NCBI GenBank assembly: GCA_032128395.1
Contig: JAQBGV010000035.1
Span: 1 to 27,269, forward strand
From: JAQBGV01 sp032128395
Lineage (GTDB): Bacteria > Planctomycetota > UBA8108 > UBA1146
DNA: 27,269 bases
Reading direction: 5' to 3'
Numbering within the stretch: position 1 is the first letter of the stretch; each line of letters opens with the position of its first letter. This document shows positions 8,472 to 17,164 of this stretch, one piece after another. Below the pieces are notes generated by a model. That model did no database searches. It saw nothing but the letters and a program-made list of their open reading frames with translations, and had not been told where the DNA came from. The translations under genes were made by a program, and so were the position numbers.

Positions 8472-11309
8472 TTGTTCACGCCGACCCCCCGCGCCGCTCT
8501 CCAGGCCCTCTGCTTCGGGACAGCTCTCTTCGCAGCATCCGTCACCTGGGCGCAGGAGGACGAGCGCAAGGAAGTCGAGCAGCTCCTCGAGACGGGTCGC
8601 TACACCGAGGCCGAGGAGTGGCGCCTCGAAGCGCCGAACCGCTTCCCCCTCCTCTGGGCCAGACTCCTTCGCGAGACGGGACACGGCAAGGAGGCGATCG
8701 AGCTCTTGGCGGCGGATCCCCATTTCAGCGCCGAGGACGCGAGTTTCCTCGTCGCAGCGGCGGGACTCCAGCAGGAACGCGGGGCACTCGACCGGGCGAA
8801 GTCACTGTTGCGCACCGTCATCCGCAAGGACGGCGATCAGGTCGAGGCGCGCACTCGGCTCGGCCAGATCCTTCTGCGCCAAGGGTTCCGGGACGATGCT
8901 CGGGAGCAGTTTCTCGCGGTGATCGAGCAGTACCAGCGGCTCTCCACCTCGGAGGCGGGTGCACTCCCCGCCGAAGTCTTCGTCTGGATGGGGAAGGCGT
9001 GCGAGGGACTCCACCGAATCGAAGAGGCGTACCAGGTCCTGTACTCGACCGCGTTCGACCGCGACTCCCAGTCGGTCGCCGCCCACGTCGCCTCCGGGTG
9101 GGTGATGTACTCGACGTACAACTACCCCGACGCGCGCAGCCACTTCGAAGATGCGCTGAAGCGCAATCCGAAGCACGCCGAGGCGCACGCCGGCCTCGCC
9201 CGCGCGATCTACTCCGACTATGCGTTCCCTCGCGATCGATTCGGCGAGTCGAAACTGCACCTCGAGGAGTCGTTGCGCACTTGGAAGGACCACCCCGAAG
9301 CGCTGATGCTCGCGGGGGACATCGCGTTCTACGAGGAGCAGTGGGAAGTAGCAGAGAGCCAGTATCTGAAGGCGATCGAACAGGATTCGACGGACATGTG
9401 GCGCAAGGGGCGCCTCGCTGCGCTCTACTTCGCGACCGCCCGTCTCGACGAGTTCCAGGCGCTCGTGACCGAAGTGACCGAGCTTCCCGCCGCCGCACCG
9501 TTCTTCGGATCCCTCGCCGAGCGCCTCGTCGACCGCTTCTTCTACGTCGAAGCCGCCGATTTCGCCCGTCACGCGATCGAGATCGATCCCGGGTACTGGC
9601 CCGCCTACGCCGTGCTCGGCATCAATGCCCTGCGAGCGGGGCGCGACGAGGAGGGACGGGAGTGGACGCGCAAGGCGTTCGAGGCGGACCCATTCAATGT
9701 CTGGGCCAAGAACACGCTGCAATTGATCAAGCGCATCGACCGCAAGTTCACCGAAGTGGTGACCGAGGACTTCGTGATCCGCATGCCCGAGGAAGAGGCT
9801 CCGTACTTGATGGCATACCTCTCGCCGCTCCTCCTCCTCGAGACCCGCGACCGACTCGAGCGCGAGTACCAGGAGGTCGTCACCCGGCCGATCACCGTCG
9901 AGGACTTCGCAGAGCACAAGTACTTCTCGGCGCGCTCGATCGGCCTTCCCGGCCTCGCTGCTTCGGGGGTGTGTTTCGGCCGCATGGTGACGTTGACCAC
10001 TCCGAACGCGATCCCGGGGAACTGGGGGGCGGTCGCCGTGCACGAATTCGCCCACGTGGTGACGCTCCACAAGGCTCGGCACCGAATTCCTCGCTGGTTC
10101 GGCGAGGGGCTCTCGGTCTTCGAGGAAGGCCGGGGGGAGCCGCGGTGGATCCGACACTACGCGGACGAGTGGGTGACCGCGGTGCACGCCGGCCAGATCC
10201 TCGGCATGGCGGAGATACAGAAGGGATTCACGCGGCCGACCTGGCCGGGGCAGATCCTGCTCTCCTACTACCAGGGAGGACTTCTCTGCACCTTCATCGA
10301 GAAGGAGTGGAGCTACGACCATCTCCTGCAGATGCTCGACGCCTACCGCAGCGGGAAAGCGACGGAAGCGGTGTTCCGCGACGTGCTCGGCATCTCGCTC
10401 GAAGAGTTCGACGCTCGCTTCCTCCGCAACGCACGCGCTCTCGCCGAGTCCTTTCGCCTCGGTCCCCAGTGGCCCGAGAATTCCCTCGGCCCCCTTCGCT
10501 ACCATACCGAGGATCACCCCGACGACGCGGCGGGATGGGCGAGGCTCGCGTTTGCATACTTCTTCAACGGGAAGAAGGCGGATGCCGAGCTGAGTCTGGG
10601 GAAAGCGGAAGGAATCGATGAAGCCCACGCGGATGTCGCCGCGTTGAAGGGACTTCTCGCCTATGGCGAGAAGAAGAAGAAGACCGCTCGGGAGCAGCTC
10701 GGCAGGGCGATCGAGCGCGGAACCACCTATCCGTACCGGTGTCGGGTGGCGCTCGGACTCCTCGAGACCGATGCCGAGAACTACGACCGGGCGAAGACGC
10801 TCTTCCGCGAAGCGATCGAAATGCATCCCGAAGGGGTACGCCCACGCTTCGGCAACCCGAACCCGTACATCGTGCTCGCCAAGATCCTCGACGACGAGGG
10901 GGACGAGAAGGGAGCGGTCGAACTCTACGAGCGCCTCATCCGGTACGACCGCGACAACTTCCCCGTCCGGTTGCGCCTTGCGGGGTACTACACCGCCGCC
11001 GAGAACTGGGAGAAGGTGATCGAGTCCGCATGGGACGCGCCCTTCATCTGGCCGTACGACCAGGACCTGCATCGCATGCTCGGACGAGCGTACTTCGAAA
11101 CCGGGGCGCACCGTCTCGCGAAGCGCGAGCTCGAAGTGCAACTGGTCGGCGAAGCGCCGCCGCTCGGTGAGATCTACCCTCGACTCGCCTACTGTCACTG
11201 GAAACTCGGGGACCTCGACCAGGCGCGAGACTTCGCGCAGCGCGCCCGCAGCATCGTTCCGGATGACGCCCTCGTCGGAGAGGTGTTGGAAGCGGTCGGA
11301 GAGCGCTGA
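8472..11309 (+). CDS. Exported TPR protein with HEXXH metallopeptidase-like domain
   Basis: Predicted 945 residues. A signal peptide (MFTPTPRAALQALCFGTALF, cleavage likely after TWA near residue 27) sends it across the membrane. The N-terminal 440 residues are helical repeats with TPR features (for example A-EAHAGLARAIY and YWPAYAVLGINALRAG). The centre carries HEFAH (524-528) with a downstream WFGEGLSVFEE whose Glu545 is the expected third ligand, the pattern of gluzincins of the Peptidase_MA-like group. More TPR-like repeats fill the C-terminal 280 residues. Start is TTG at 8472, with GAGG about six bases upstream. It lies 160 bases before the ATP synthase genes on the same strand, with an AT-rich gap, so it is probably a separate transcript. 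Substrate and partners are unknown; whether the site is active is inferred from conserved ligands. Confidence 0.85.
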   Translation: MFTPTPRAALQALCFGTALFAASVTWAQEDERKEVEQLLETGRYTEAEEWRLEAPNRFPLLWARLLRETGHGKEAIELLAADPHFSAEDASFLVAAAGLQQERGALDRAKSLLRTVIRKDGDQVEARTRLGQILLRQGFRDDAREQFLAVIEQYQRLSTSEAGALPAEVFVWMGKACEGLHRIEEAYQVLYSTAFDRDSQSVAAHVASGWVMYSTYNYPDARSHFEDALKRNPKHAEAHAGLARAIYSDYAFPRDRFGESKLHLEESLRTWKDHPEALMLAGDIAFYEEQWEVAESQYLKAIEQDSTDMWRKGRLAALYFATARLDEFQALVTEVTELPAAAPFFGSLAERLVDRFFYVEAADFARHAIEIDPGYWPAYAVLGINALRAGRDEEGREWTRKAFEADPFNVWAKNTLQLIKRIDRKFTEVVTEDFVIRMPEEEAPYLMAYLSPLLLLETRDRLEREYQEVVTRPITVEDFAEHKYFSARSIGLPGLAASGVCFGRMVTLTTPNAIPGNWGAVAVHEFAHVVTLHKARHRIPRWFGEGLSVFEEGRGEPRWIRHYADEWVTAVHAGQILGMAEIQKGFTRPTWPGQILLSYYQGGLLCTFIEKEWSYDHLLQMLDAYRSGKATEAVFRDVLGISLEEFDARFLRNARALAESFRLGPQWPENSLGPLRYHTEDHPDDAAGWARLAFAYFFNGKKADAELSLGKAEGIDEAHADVAALKGLLAYGEKKKKTAREQLGRAIERGTTYPYRCRVALGLLETDAENYDRAKTLFREAIEMHPEGVRPRFGNPNPYIVLAKILDDEGDEKGAVELYERLIRYDRDNFPVRLRLAGYYTAAENWEKVIESAWDAPFIWPYDQDLHRMLGRAYFETGAHRLAKRELEVQLVGEAPPLGEIYPRLAYCHWKLGDLDQARDFAQRARSIVPDDALVGEVLEAVGER

Positions 11310-11320
11310 TTCCAGCTGCC

Positions 11321-11356
11321 GTAACATATGGTTCTGAAGTAAGTTAGATAGGATTT
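11321..11356 (+). promoter_or_regulatory. AT-rich patch, likely promoter region of the ATP synthase operon
   Basis: The segment 11321-11356 (GTAACATATGG... to ...GATAGGATTTT) is by far the most AT-rich patch in the neighbourhood and lies 125-160 bases before the first operon gene. TAGATA (11345-11350) or TAGGAT (11349-11354) could serve as a -10 box, but no good -35 partner is visible. The call rests on position and composition. Confidence 0.3.
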
Positions 11357-11480
11357 TCGACGTGCCTCCGAGCGCTCCGACCAGGGGGTCTCGGAATCGT
11401 TCCGGTTCCCTTGTCATTCTCTCGGGCCGCCAGTAGTCTCTCGGCCTCATCGGTCGAATGGACTCGAAATGGAGACCCGG

Positions 11481-11771
11481 ATGACCGCCGGCTCTCCCCG
11501 GGGCAGGATTCCGAAGAAACGTGGACCGGAGCGCGCGGGCGATGACGCCAGCGCGATGTTCCGGTACTCCGCGATCGGCTTCCAAGTCGTACTCACGTTC
11601 GTCGTCCTGACCCTCCTCGGGAACTGGCTGGATGGACGCTACGGCTTCCGTCCCTGGGGAACACTCGGAGGGGTCGCCCTCGGAGTGGTCGCGATGTTCA
11701 CGATCATGTTTCGCGATGGAGCTGCGCCGAGTTCCAAGGGAGACGACGAAGAACCGAGGGCGGGGCGATGA
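11481..11771 (+). CDS. AtpZ/AtpI-family small membrane protein, ATP synthase assembly
   Basis: Predicted 96-residue inner-membrane protein with a basic N-terminal region (PKKRGPERAG) and two transmembrane helices (FQVVLTFVVLTLLGNWLDG and GTLGGVALGVVAMFTIMF) joined by a short loop with an Asp-Gly turn. This is the layout of the small AtpZ/AtpI-type proteins encoded first in many atp operons, thought to help c-ring assembly or cation supply. ATG at 11481 is preferred over one at 11469 because GGAG lies six bases before it. Its stop overlaps the next start as ATGA, so the two are translationally coupled. Confidence 0.8.
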   Translation: MTAGSPRGRIPKKRGPERAGDDASAMFRYSAIGFQVVLTFVVLTLLGNWLDGRYGFRPWGTLGGVALGVVAMFTIMFRDGAAPSSKGDDEEPRAGR

Positions 11772-12223
11772 GTTTCGCCCGCACCTTTCTCCTCCGCGCC
11801 GCCGGAGTGGTTCTCATCGCGAGTGCGGTGGGAGCCTTCTCCTTGCGCGAGTCGTGGGGGAACGGAGCGATCCCGAGTCTCAGTTGGGCGGGCCTCTGGG
11901 CCTGCATCCTCGGGGTGATCGGGTTTCGCGGTCTGAGTCGGCTGCTGGCGTGTGAGCCCGGGAAGATCCTGGGAACGTTGGTTTCGGGGATGGTGCTGCG
12001 AATTCTCGTGCTTGCAGCGAGCCAGTCGGTGGTGTTCTTCGCGTGCGGTGGCGACTGGGGCCGACGGACGCTGATCGCGACCGTGTCGCTCTACCTGCTG
12101 GTCCTCGGGGTGGAGATCTTCACCCTGAACCAACTCCTCCGCGCGGGGGCGTTGCGGAGCCAGCCGGCAGCGCTCGCACAAAAAACGTCGGACAAGTCGA
12201 CCGAAGGAAATGCTTCAGAATGA
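11768..12223 (+). CDS. ATP synthase I-like membrane protein
   Basis: Predicted 151-residue protein with four hydrophobic helices (starting near residues 10, 40, 75 and 100) and a polar C-terminal tail. No catalytic motif is visible. Size, topology and position directly before atpB match the 'ATP synthase I' subunits that assist assembly of the membrane rotor. It overlaps the AtpZ-like gene by ATGA upstream and atpB by ATGA downstream, tying it firmly to the operon. The family assignment is by context more than by sequence. Confidence 0.7.
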   Translation: MSFARTFLLRAAGVVLIASAVGAFSLRESWGNGAIPSLSWAGLWACILGVIGFRGLSRLLACEPGKILGTLVSGMVLRILVLAASQSVVFFACGGDWGRRTLIATVSLYLLVLGVEIFTLNQLLRAGALRSQPAALAQKTSDKSTEGNASE

Positions 12224-12993
12224 TTTCGATCCTCCTACCCCTGGCCTCCGAGAATCCCGTCGCGCACGTGCTCGATCACAAGCTCGTGTGGTTGACGGCG
12301 AATCTCGGAATCACGAAGCACGTCCTGATGATGCTCGTCGCCGCGGGTCTCCTTCTCTGGCTCTTCCCGCTGGTCGCCAAGCGCATCGCCAGCGACCGGC
12401 CGGGGCGCCTCGCGACCTGCTTCGAGGCGATGCTGCTCTTCGTTCGGGACGAGATGGCCCGCCCGTTCCTGAAGGAGGACACGAACAAGTTCCTCCCGCT
12501 CATCTGGACCTTCTTCTTCTTCATCTTGTTCTGCAACTTGCTCGGCATGATCCCTGGCGCGGCGGCGGCGACCGGCAACATCAGCATCACGTTGTCGCTC
12601 GCGCTGATCAGCCTGGCGGTCTACCACACCTTCGGAATCATGCGGAACGGGCCGATCCACTACCTCAAAGCAAACCTTCTCGTCGGGCCGTGGTACCTCT
12701 GGTGGCTCCTGGTCCCGATCGAAATGCTCGGACACGTGATCAAGCCGTGCGCCCTCGCGATTCGACTCTTCGCGAACATGGTGGGGGGGCACATCATGCT
12801 GGCGGTGGTGATCAGCTTCACCGCAGCCTTCACGCTCGACAACTTCTTCGCAGGGGGAGCGATCGCGCTCGTCTCCGCGGGTGGAGCGGTTTTCCTGAGT
12901 TTCCTAGAACTGTTGGTGGCCTTCATCCAGGCCTTCATCTTTGCATTCCTGACCACGGTCTTCCTCTCGATGGCTCTCCATCCGGAGCACTAG
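12220..12993 (+). CDS. atpB: ATP synthase Fo subunit a
   Basis: Predicted 257-residue inner-membrane stator subunit that forms the proton half-channels against the c-ring. The essential Arg lies in LAIRLFANMVGGH (Arg182, equivalent to Arg210 of E. coli), and the last helix holds AFIQAFIFAFLTTVF with Gln237. The preceding motif IEMLGHVIKPCALA also fits the family. The ATG at 12220 overlaps the preceding stop by ATGA; a longer open frame upstream is chance. The C-terminal HPEH and the stop lie in a 16-base tandem duplication (see 12978-13006), so the last few residues may be recent. Confidence 0.97.
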   Translation: MISILLPLASENPVAHVLDHKLVWLTANLGITKHVLMMLVAAGLLLWLFPLVAKRIASDRPGRLATCFEAMLLFVRDEMARPFLKEDTNKFLPLIWTFFFFILFCNLLGMIPGAAAATGNISITLSLALISLAVYHTFGIMRNGPIHYLKANLLVGPWYLWWLLVPIEMLGHVIKPCALAIRLFANMVGGHIMLAVVISFTAAFTLDNFFAGGAIALVSAGGAVFLSFLELLVAFIQAFIFAFLTTVFLSMALHPEH

Positions 12994-13006
12994 CCATCCG
13001 GAGCAC
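12978..13006 (+). repeat. Tandem CCATCCGGAGCAC duplication across the atpB stop
   Basis: CCATCCGGAGCAC occurs at 12978-12990 and again at 12994-13006, a period of 16 bases, with a partial third copy (CATCCGGGG) at 13011-13019. The atpB stop codon lies between the first two copies. It looks like replication slippage and encodes the terminal HPEH. Confidence 0.6.
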
Positions 13007-13103
13007 GGGTCATCCGGGGCTTTGGGGAGAAGATTGAAGTGGTCGTCGCTGCGCTCGTGGTCGAGTGCAGATCCGCCTTGCGCGGTCGTCGAAAGGACAT
13101 CCG

Positions 13104-13421
13104 ATGGACTTTGTCATGAGTCTGTTCCCCCTGGTCGCGGCGGTGACGGATCAGGTTCCCGCGTTCCTCAACAACGCGCTGGTCGGCGCAGGGGTCGGAG
13201 CGGGTCTCGCTGCGATCGGCGCAGGACTCGGCATCGGCCGCCTCGCGGCATCCGCGCTCGAGAGCATCGCCCGCCAGCCGGAAGCTTCCGGTGATGTGCG
13301 CGGCATGATGCTGCTCACCGCGGCGCTCGTCGAAGGGGTCGCACTCTTCGGGATCGTCGTCTGCCTGTTGATCTACTTGGACGTCATCGGGATCGCGAAA
13401 AGCGTGGCGGGGCTGGGATGA
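13104..13421 (+). CDS. atpE: ATP synthase Fo subunit c
   Basis: Predicted 105-residue rotor-ring subunit. After a hydrophobic N-terminal extension of about 20 residues, helix 1 is Gly/Ala-rich (GAGVGAGLAAIGAGLGIGR), the polar loop is ARQPE (56-60), and helix 2 carries the ion-binding carboxylate in ALVEGVALFG (Glu77). The residues of the Na+ signature (Gln in helix 1 and Glu-Ser/Thr in helix 2) are absent: helix 1 has Ile after GLG and helix 2 has Glu-Gly, so proton coupling is expected. ATG at 13104 has AAAGGA upstream. The stop overlaps atpF by ATGA. Confidence 0.95.
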   Translation: MDFVMSLFPLVAAVTDQVPAFLNNALVGAGVGAGLAAIGAGLGIGRLAASALESIARQPEASGDVRGMMLLTAALVEGVALFGIVVCLLIYLDVIGIAKSVAGLG

Positions 13422-14020
13422 ACCACGCGTCGCACCGTCCGCTGGCGCTCGCCTTCACGCTTCTGTTCGTCGTGAGCCCCCTCCTTGCGGAGGACCCGGC
13501 CGCGGCGCACGGCGAGTCGGAAAGCAAGCTGATCAGCTTCATCCCGTCGACGATGATCTGGACGATCCTGATCTTCGTCGTCGTCCTCGGGGCGCTCTAC
13601 AAGCTCGCCTGGGGTCCGCTACTCAAAGCGCTCGACGAGCGCGAGGGGAAGATTCGCGAGTCGCTCGAGGCGGCCGATCGGATGCACGAGGAACAGCTGA
13701 AGTTCCAGGCGGAGCAAGAGGTGGTGCTCGCCGCGGCCCGCAAGGAGGCGAACGAACTCGTCGCCGAAGGGAAGCGCGACGCCGAGGCGGTCAAGGAGAA
13801 GATCGTCCACGATGCGCGCATGCAGTCGGAAGATCTGAAGCAGCGCGCCCTCGCGGAGATCGATCGCGCGAAGGACCTCGCCGTGGGCGAGATCCATCTC
13901 CGCGCCGTCGACCTGTCGATCGCGATCGCCGAGAAGCTGGTCGGGCACGCGGTGACCACGGAAGACCAGGAGCGTCTCGTCCAGGACACGATCGAGCAGT
14001 ACGAGAAGATCAAGAACTAG
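13418..14020 (+). CDS. atpF: ATP synthase Fo subunit b with apparent signal peptide
   Basis: Predicted 200-residue peripheral-stalk subunit. The membrane helix (MIWTILIFVVVLGALYKLAW, about 46-65) is followed by LLKALDEREGKIRESL and a long charged coiled coil (about 70-170), typical of subunit b. Ahead of this are about 45 extra residues whose first 24 look like a cleavable signal peptide (LALAFTLLFVVSPLLA then EDPAAAHGE). Such N-terminal signals occur in some bacterial b subunits and would place the true N-terminus outside. The start overlaps the atpE stop by ATGA, which fixes it. Confidence 0.93.
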   Translation: MNHASHRPLALAFTLLFVVSPLLAEDPAAAHGESESKLISFIPSTMIWTILIFVVVLGALYKLAWGPLLKALDEREGKIRESLEAADRMHEEQLKFQAEQEVVLAAARKEANELVAEGKRDAEAVKEKIVHDARMQSEDLKQRALAEIDRAKDLAVGEIHLRAVDLSIAIAEKLVGHAVTTEDQERLVQDTIEQYEKIKN

Positions 14021-14049
14021 CCAAAGACTGACATCGTGAGGAGGCCCGC

Positions 14050-14628
14050 ATGGGCCAGTCGATCAAGAAGCGACACCCGGCGTCGAGCGCGTATGCGACC
14101 GCGCTCCTCGAGGTCGGCCAGGAGACTGGCGAGAGCGAGGCGTTCGCGGAACAACTCGCCGCCTTCGCTTCGTCTCTCGAGTCGAACGCGCTCTTCCGGG
14201 TGTTCTTCGAGAGCCCGAAGATCTCTCGGACCGACAAGAAGGCCGCACTGGAGCGCGCGTTGTCGGGGTTGGTCTCGAAACCGATCCTGAACTTGCTCCG
14301 GATCCTGATCGACCGTGGCCGCCAGGAGTGCTACGGCGAGATCTCCGCGACCTTCGACGAACTGTTCGACGAGGTGCGCGGTCGTTCCCACGTTCGGATC
14401 GTCTCTGCGAAGCCGATCTCCGCTCCCGCGAAGGAGCGCCTCGTGGCACTTCTCCACGAGCGGTTCGGTCGCGAGATCATCGCGGCGGACAGTGCCGACC
14501 CCGCACTTCTCGGCGGGATGACGGTGCGGATCGGCGACACGGTGATCGACGGCTCCTTGCGCACGAAGCTCAACAATGTCAGGGGCGCGATCACCGCGCC
14601 TCGCCTCGGGAGGAAACTGTTCGAATGA
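14050..14628 (+). CDS. atpH: ATP synthase F1 subunit delta
   Basis: Predicted 192-residue delta (OSCP) subunit that joins the peripheral stalk to the top of the alpha-beta hexamer. The N-terminal helical part starts ASSAYATALLEVGQETG, and the C-terminal part has ADPALLGGMTVRIGDTVIDGS followed by LRTKLNNVR, the diagnostic end of the family. ATG at 14050 is preceded by GAGGAGG six bases upstream. It follows atpF by 29 bases and overlaps atpA by ATGA. Confidence 0.95.
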   Translation: MGQSIKKRHPASSAYATALLEVGQETGESEAFAEQLAAFASSLESNALFRVFFESPKISRTDKKAALERALSGLVSKPILNLLRILIDRGRQECYGEISATFDELFDEVRGRSHVRIVSAKPISAPAKERLVALLHERFGREIIAADSADPALLGGMTVRIGDTVIDGSLRTKLNNVRGAITAPRLGRKLFE

Positions 14629-16151
14629 AACTACAAGCGGACGAGATCACCTCGGTCCTCAAGAAGGAGATCGAGGGATACGGCACGGCGCTGACCGTCG
14701 ATGAGGTCGGAACGGTGCTCGAGGTCGGGGACGGGATCGCCCAGATCTACGGGATCTCCAACTGCATGGCGGGAGAGATGCTCGCCTTCTCGAACGGGGC
14801 GAGCGGACTGGCGTTCAACCTCGAGGAGAACTCGATCGGAGCGGTGATCCTCGGCGAGTTCGAAGACCTCAGGGAAGGGGACGAGGTCAAACGGACCGGG
14901 ACCGTCCTCCAGGTCCCCACCGGGCGCGCGCTCCTCGGGCGCGTGGTCGATCCCCTCGGGAACCCCATCGACGGCAAGGGACCGATCCTGAGCGACAGCT
15001 TCCGTCCGGTCGAATCTCCGGCGCCGGGGATCGCGGACCGGAAGTCGGTGCACCAACCGCTGCAGACCGGGATCAAGGCGATCGACTCGATGATCCCGAT
15101 CGGTCGCGGCCAGCGCGAGCTGATCATCGGGGACAGGCAGACCGGGAAGACCGCGATCGCGGTCGATGCGATCCTGAACCAGCGCGGCGGCGACGTGATC
15201 TGCGTCTACGTCGCGATCGGGCAGAAGGGGTCGACGATCGCGGGAGTGGTGGACCGCCTGACACGCGAAGGCGCGATGGACTACACCATTGTGGTGTGCG
15301 CGCCCGCCTCCGCCCCCGCCGCGCTCCAGTACATCGCACCGTACGCCGGGTGCGCGATGGCCGAGCACTTCATGTACGACGGCCAGCACACCCTCTGCAT
15401 CTACGACGACCTGTCGAAGCAGGCCGCCGCCTACCGGCAGCTGTCGCTCCTCTTGCGTCGTCCGCCGGGGCGCGAAGCCTACCCAGGAGACGTCTTCTAC
15501 CTGCACAGTCGCCTCCTCGAGCGCTCGGCGAAGCTCTCCGATGACCTCGGGGCCGGCTCGCTCACCGCACTGCCCGTGATCGAGACCCAGGAGGGCGAGG
15601 TGTCGGCGTACATCCCGACGAACGTGATCTCGATCACAGACGGCCAGATCTACCTCGAACCAAACCTGTTCTTCGCCGGCCAGCGTCCGGCGGTGAACGT
15701 CGGGATCTCGGTTTCGCGGGTGGGGGGGAACGCCCAGATCAAGGCGATGAAGAAGATCGCGGGCACCCTGCGTCTCGACCTCTCCGCGTTCCGCGAGCTT
15801 GAGGCATTCGCCCAGCTCGGCACCGAGCTCGACAAGGCGACCCAGGCGCAGCTCGACCGCGGATTCCGCATGGTCGAATTGTTGAAGCAGCCGCAGTTCC
15901 AGCCGATGCCGGTCGAGGAGCAGGTGGTGATGATCTGGTGCGGCGCCAAGGGGAAACTCGACAGCCTCCCGGTCTCGGCGATCGCGTCGTTCGAGAAGGG
16001 TCTCGTCGGCCATCTGCGAGACCAGTTCCCGGAGATCCTCGCGAGCATCCGCGACTCGGGAGAGATGAAGGAAGATATCGAGAAGCGCCTCTCGAAGGCG
16101 GTCGACGACTTCAAGAAGGACTTCGAGGCGAAACTTCCGAAGAAAGCTTGA
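14625..16151 (+). CDS. atpA: ATP synthase F1 subunit alpha
   Basis: Predicted 508-residue non-catalytic nucleotide-binding subunit of F1. The P-loop GDRQTGKT is at 169-176, the same place as in E. coli, and the family signatures PGREAYPGDVFYLHSRLLER and ITDGQIYLEPNLF are intact. The N-terminus (MKLQADEITSVLKKEIEGY) has the usual delta-binding segment. ATG at 14625 overlaps the atpH stop as ATGA; a longer frame upstream is not credible because it would overlap atpH. Length is normal and no residue is missing. Confidence 0.98.
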   Translation: MKLQADEITSVLKKEIEGYGTALTVDEVGTVLEVGDGIAQIYGISNCMAGEMLAFSNGASGLAFNLEENSIGAVILGEFEDLREGDEVKRTGTVLQVPTGRALLGRVVDPLGNPIDGKGPILSDSFRPVESPAPGIADRKSVHQPLQTGIKAIDSMIPIGRGQRELIIGDRQTGKTAIAVDAILNQRGGDVICVYVAIGQKGSTIAGVVDRLTREGAMDYTIVVCAPASAPAALQYIAPYAGCAMAEHFMYDGQHTLCIYDDLSKQAAAYRQLSLLLRRPPGREAYPGDVFYLHSRLLERSAKLSDDLGAGSLTALPVIETQEGEVSAYIPTNVISITDGQIYLEPNLFFAGQRPAVNVGISVSRVGGNAQIKAMKKIAGTLRLDLSAFRELEAFAQLGTELDKATQAQLDRGFRMVELLKQPQFQPMPVEEQVVMIWCGAKGKLDSLPVSAIASFEKGLVGHLRDQFPEILASIRDSGEMKEDIEKRLSKAVDDFKKDFEAKLPKKA

Positions 16152-16174
16152 GTGAACCCGAAGGAGCGTAGCCC

Positions 16175-17056
16175 GTGGCCACCGCGCGCGAGCTGAAGAA
16201 CAAGATTCGATCGATCGCGAACACGAAGAAGATCACGCGGACGATGGAGATGATCTCCACCGCGAAGTCGGTGGTCTGTCAGAAGCGGATCGAATCGGTC
16301 CAACCGTACGGGGACAAGCTCGGGCAGATGCTCCGAGACCTCGGGCAGGGGGCGTCGGATCCTCAATACGCGGCGGAGTATCCCCTCCTGCGCCGACCGG
16401 AGAAGAACCGCAAGGAGGTGTTGATCATCATCACCGCCAATCGCGGCCTCTGCGGCGGCTACAACACGAACGTGCTGAAACTCTCCGAGAAGCGGATCCA
16501 GCGGATGGACGCCGACGGGACCGAGGCCGAGATTCACGTCATCGGCAAGAAGGGGGCGGCACGATTCCGCTTCGCGAAGAGAAAAGTGGAGAAGTCGTAC
16601 TCTTATTTCGACGACAAGCCGACCTACGAGCAGGCCGAGGAGTTCCTCGAGCCGATCCTCGAGCGCTACGCCGCGGGAGACGTCGATGCGGTGACGGTGA
16701 TCGTCACCCACTACGAAAATAGCACGCGGCAGTACCCCGTGGAGCGGTCTCTTCTCCCGCTCGGAGTAGAGGATGAGGGAGAGCCCGCGGGGGGAACGAC
16801 CGATTTCATCCTCGAGCCAGATCCCGGGTCGATCCTCGGCCGGCTGTTGCCGGTCTCGCTCAAGACCCGCCTGTTCCAGTCGTTGGTCGAGGCCACGGCC
16901 TGCGAGCAGATCGCGCGTCGGATCGCGATGAAGAACGCGACCGACAACGCGGAGGAGATGGGCAAGAAGTACAACCAGCTCTACAACCGGACGCGCCAGG
17001 CCGGCATCACACAGGAGATCCTCGAGGTGATCGGCGGCTCGGCGGCGACGAATTGA
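16175..17056 (+). CDS. atpG: ATP synthase F1 subunit gamma
   Basis: Predicted 293-residue central-shaft subunit. The N-terminal coiled-coil strand ATARELKNKIRSIANTKKIT runs on to MEMISTAKSV, and the C-terminal strand ends YNRTRQAGITQEILEVIGGS, both hallmarks of gamma. The globular middle includes ITANRGLCGGYNTNV. Start is GTG at 16175 with AAGGAG upstream. It follows atpA by 23 bases. Length is close to the family norm. Confidence 0.97.
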   Translation: MATARELKNKIRSIANTKKITRTMEMISTAKSVVCQKRIESVQPYGDKLGQMLRDLGQGASDPQYAAEYPLLRRPEKNRKEVLIIITANRGLCGGYNTNVLKLSEKRIQRMDADGTEAEIHVIGKKGAARFRFAKRKVEKSYSYFDDKPTYEQAEEFLEPILERYAAGDVDAVTVIVTHYENSTRQYPVERSLLPLGVEDEGEPAGGTTDFILEPDPGSILGRLLPVSLKTRLFQSLVEATACEQIARRIAMKNATDNAEEMGKKYNQLYNRTRQAGITQEILEVIGGSAATN

Positions 17057-17164
17057 GGTTTCGCTCGGGGGACCGCCTCGCGGCTTCCCGAGCCAACGCT
17101 CTCTGCGGTGGGCCTTTCTGCCACTGAGTGGGCGTCCGAAGAACGCGATGGACGGGAGAGAATC

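Noticed and set aside
8802..11585. Minus-strand open frame of 927 codons antisense to the TPR-peptidase gene
   Set aside because: The plus-strand protein has a signal peptide, TPR repeats and an HEXXH site; the antisense frame has no recognisable feature.
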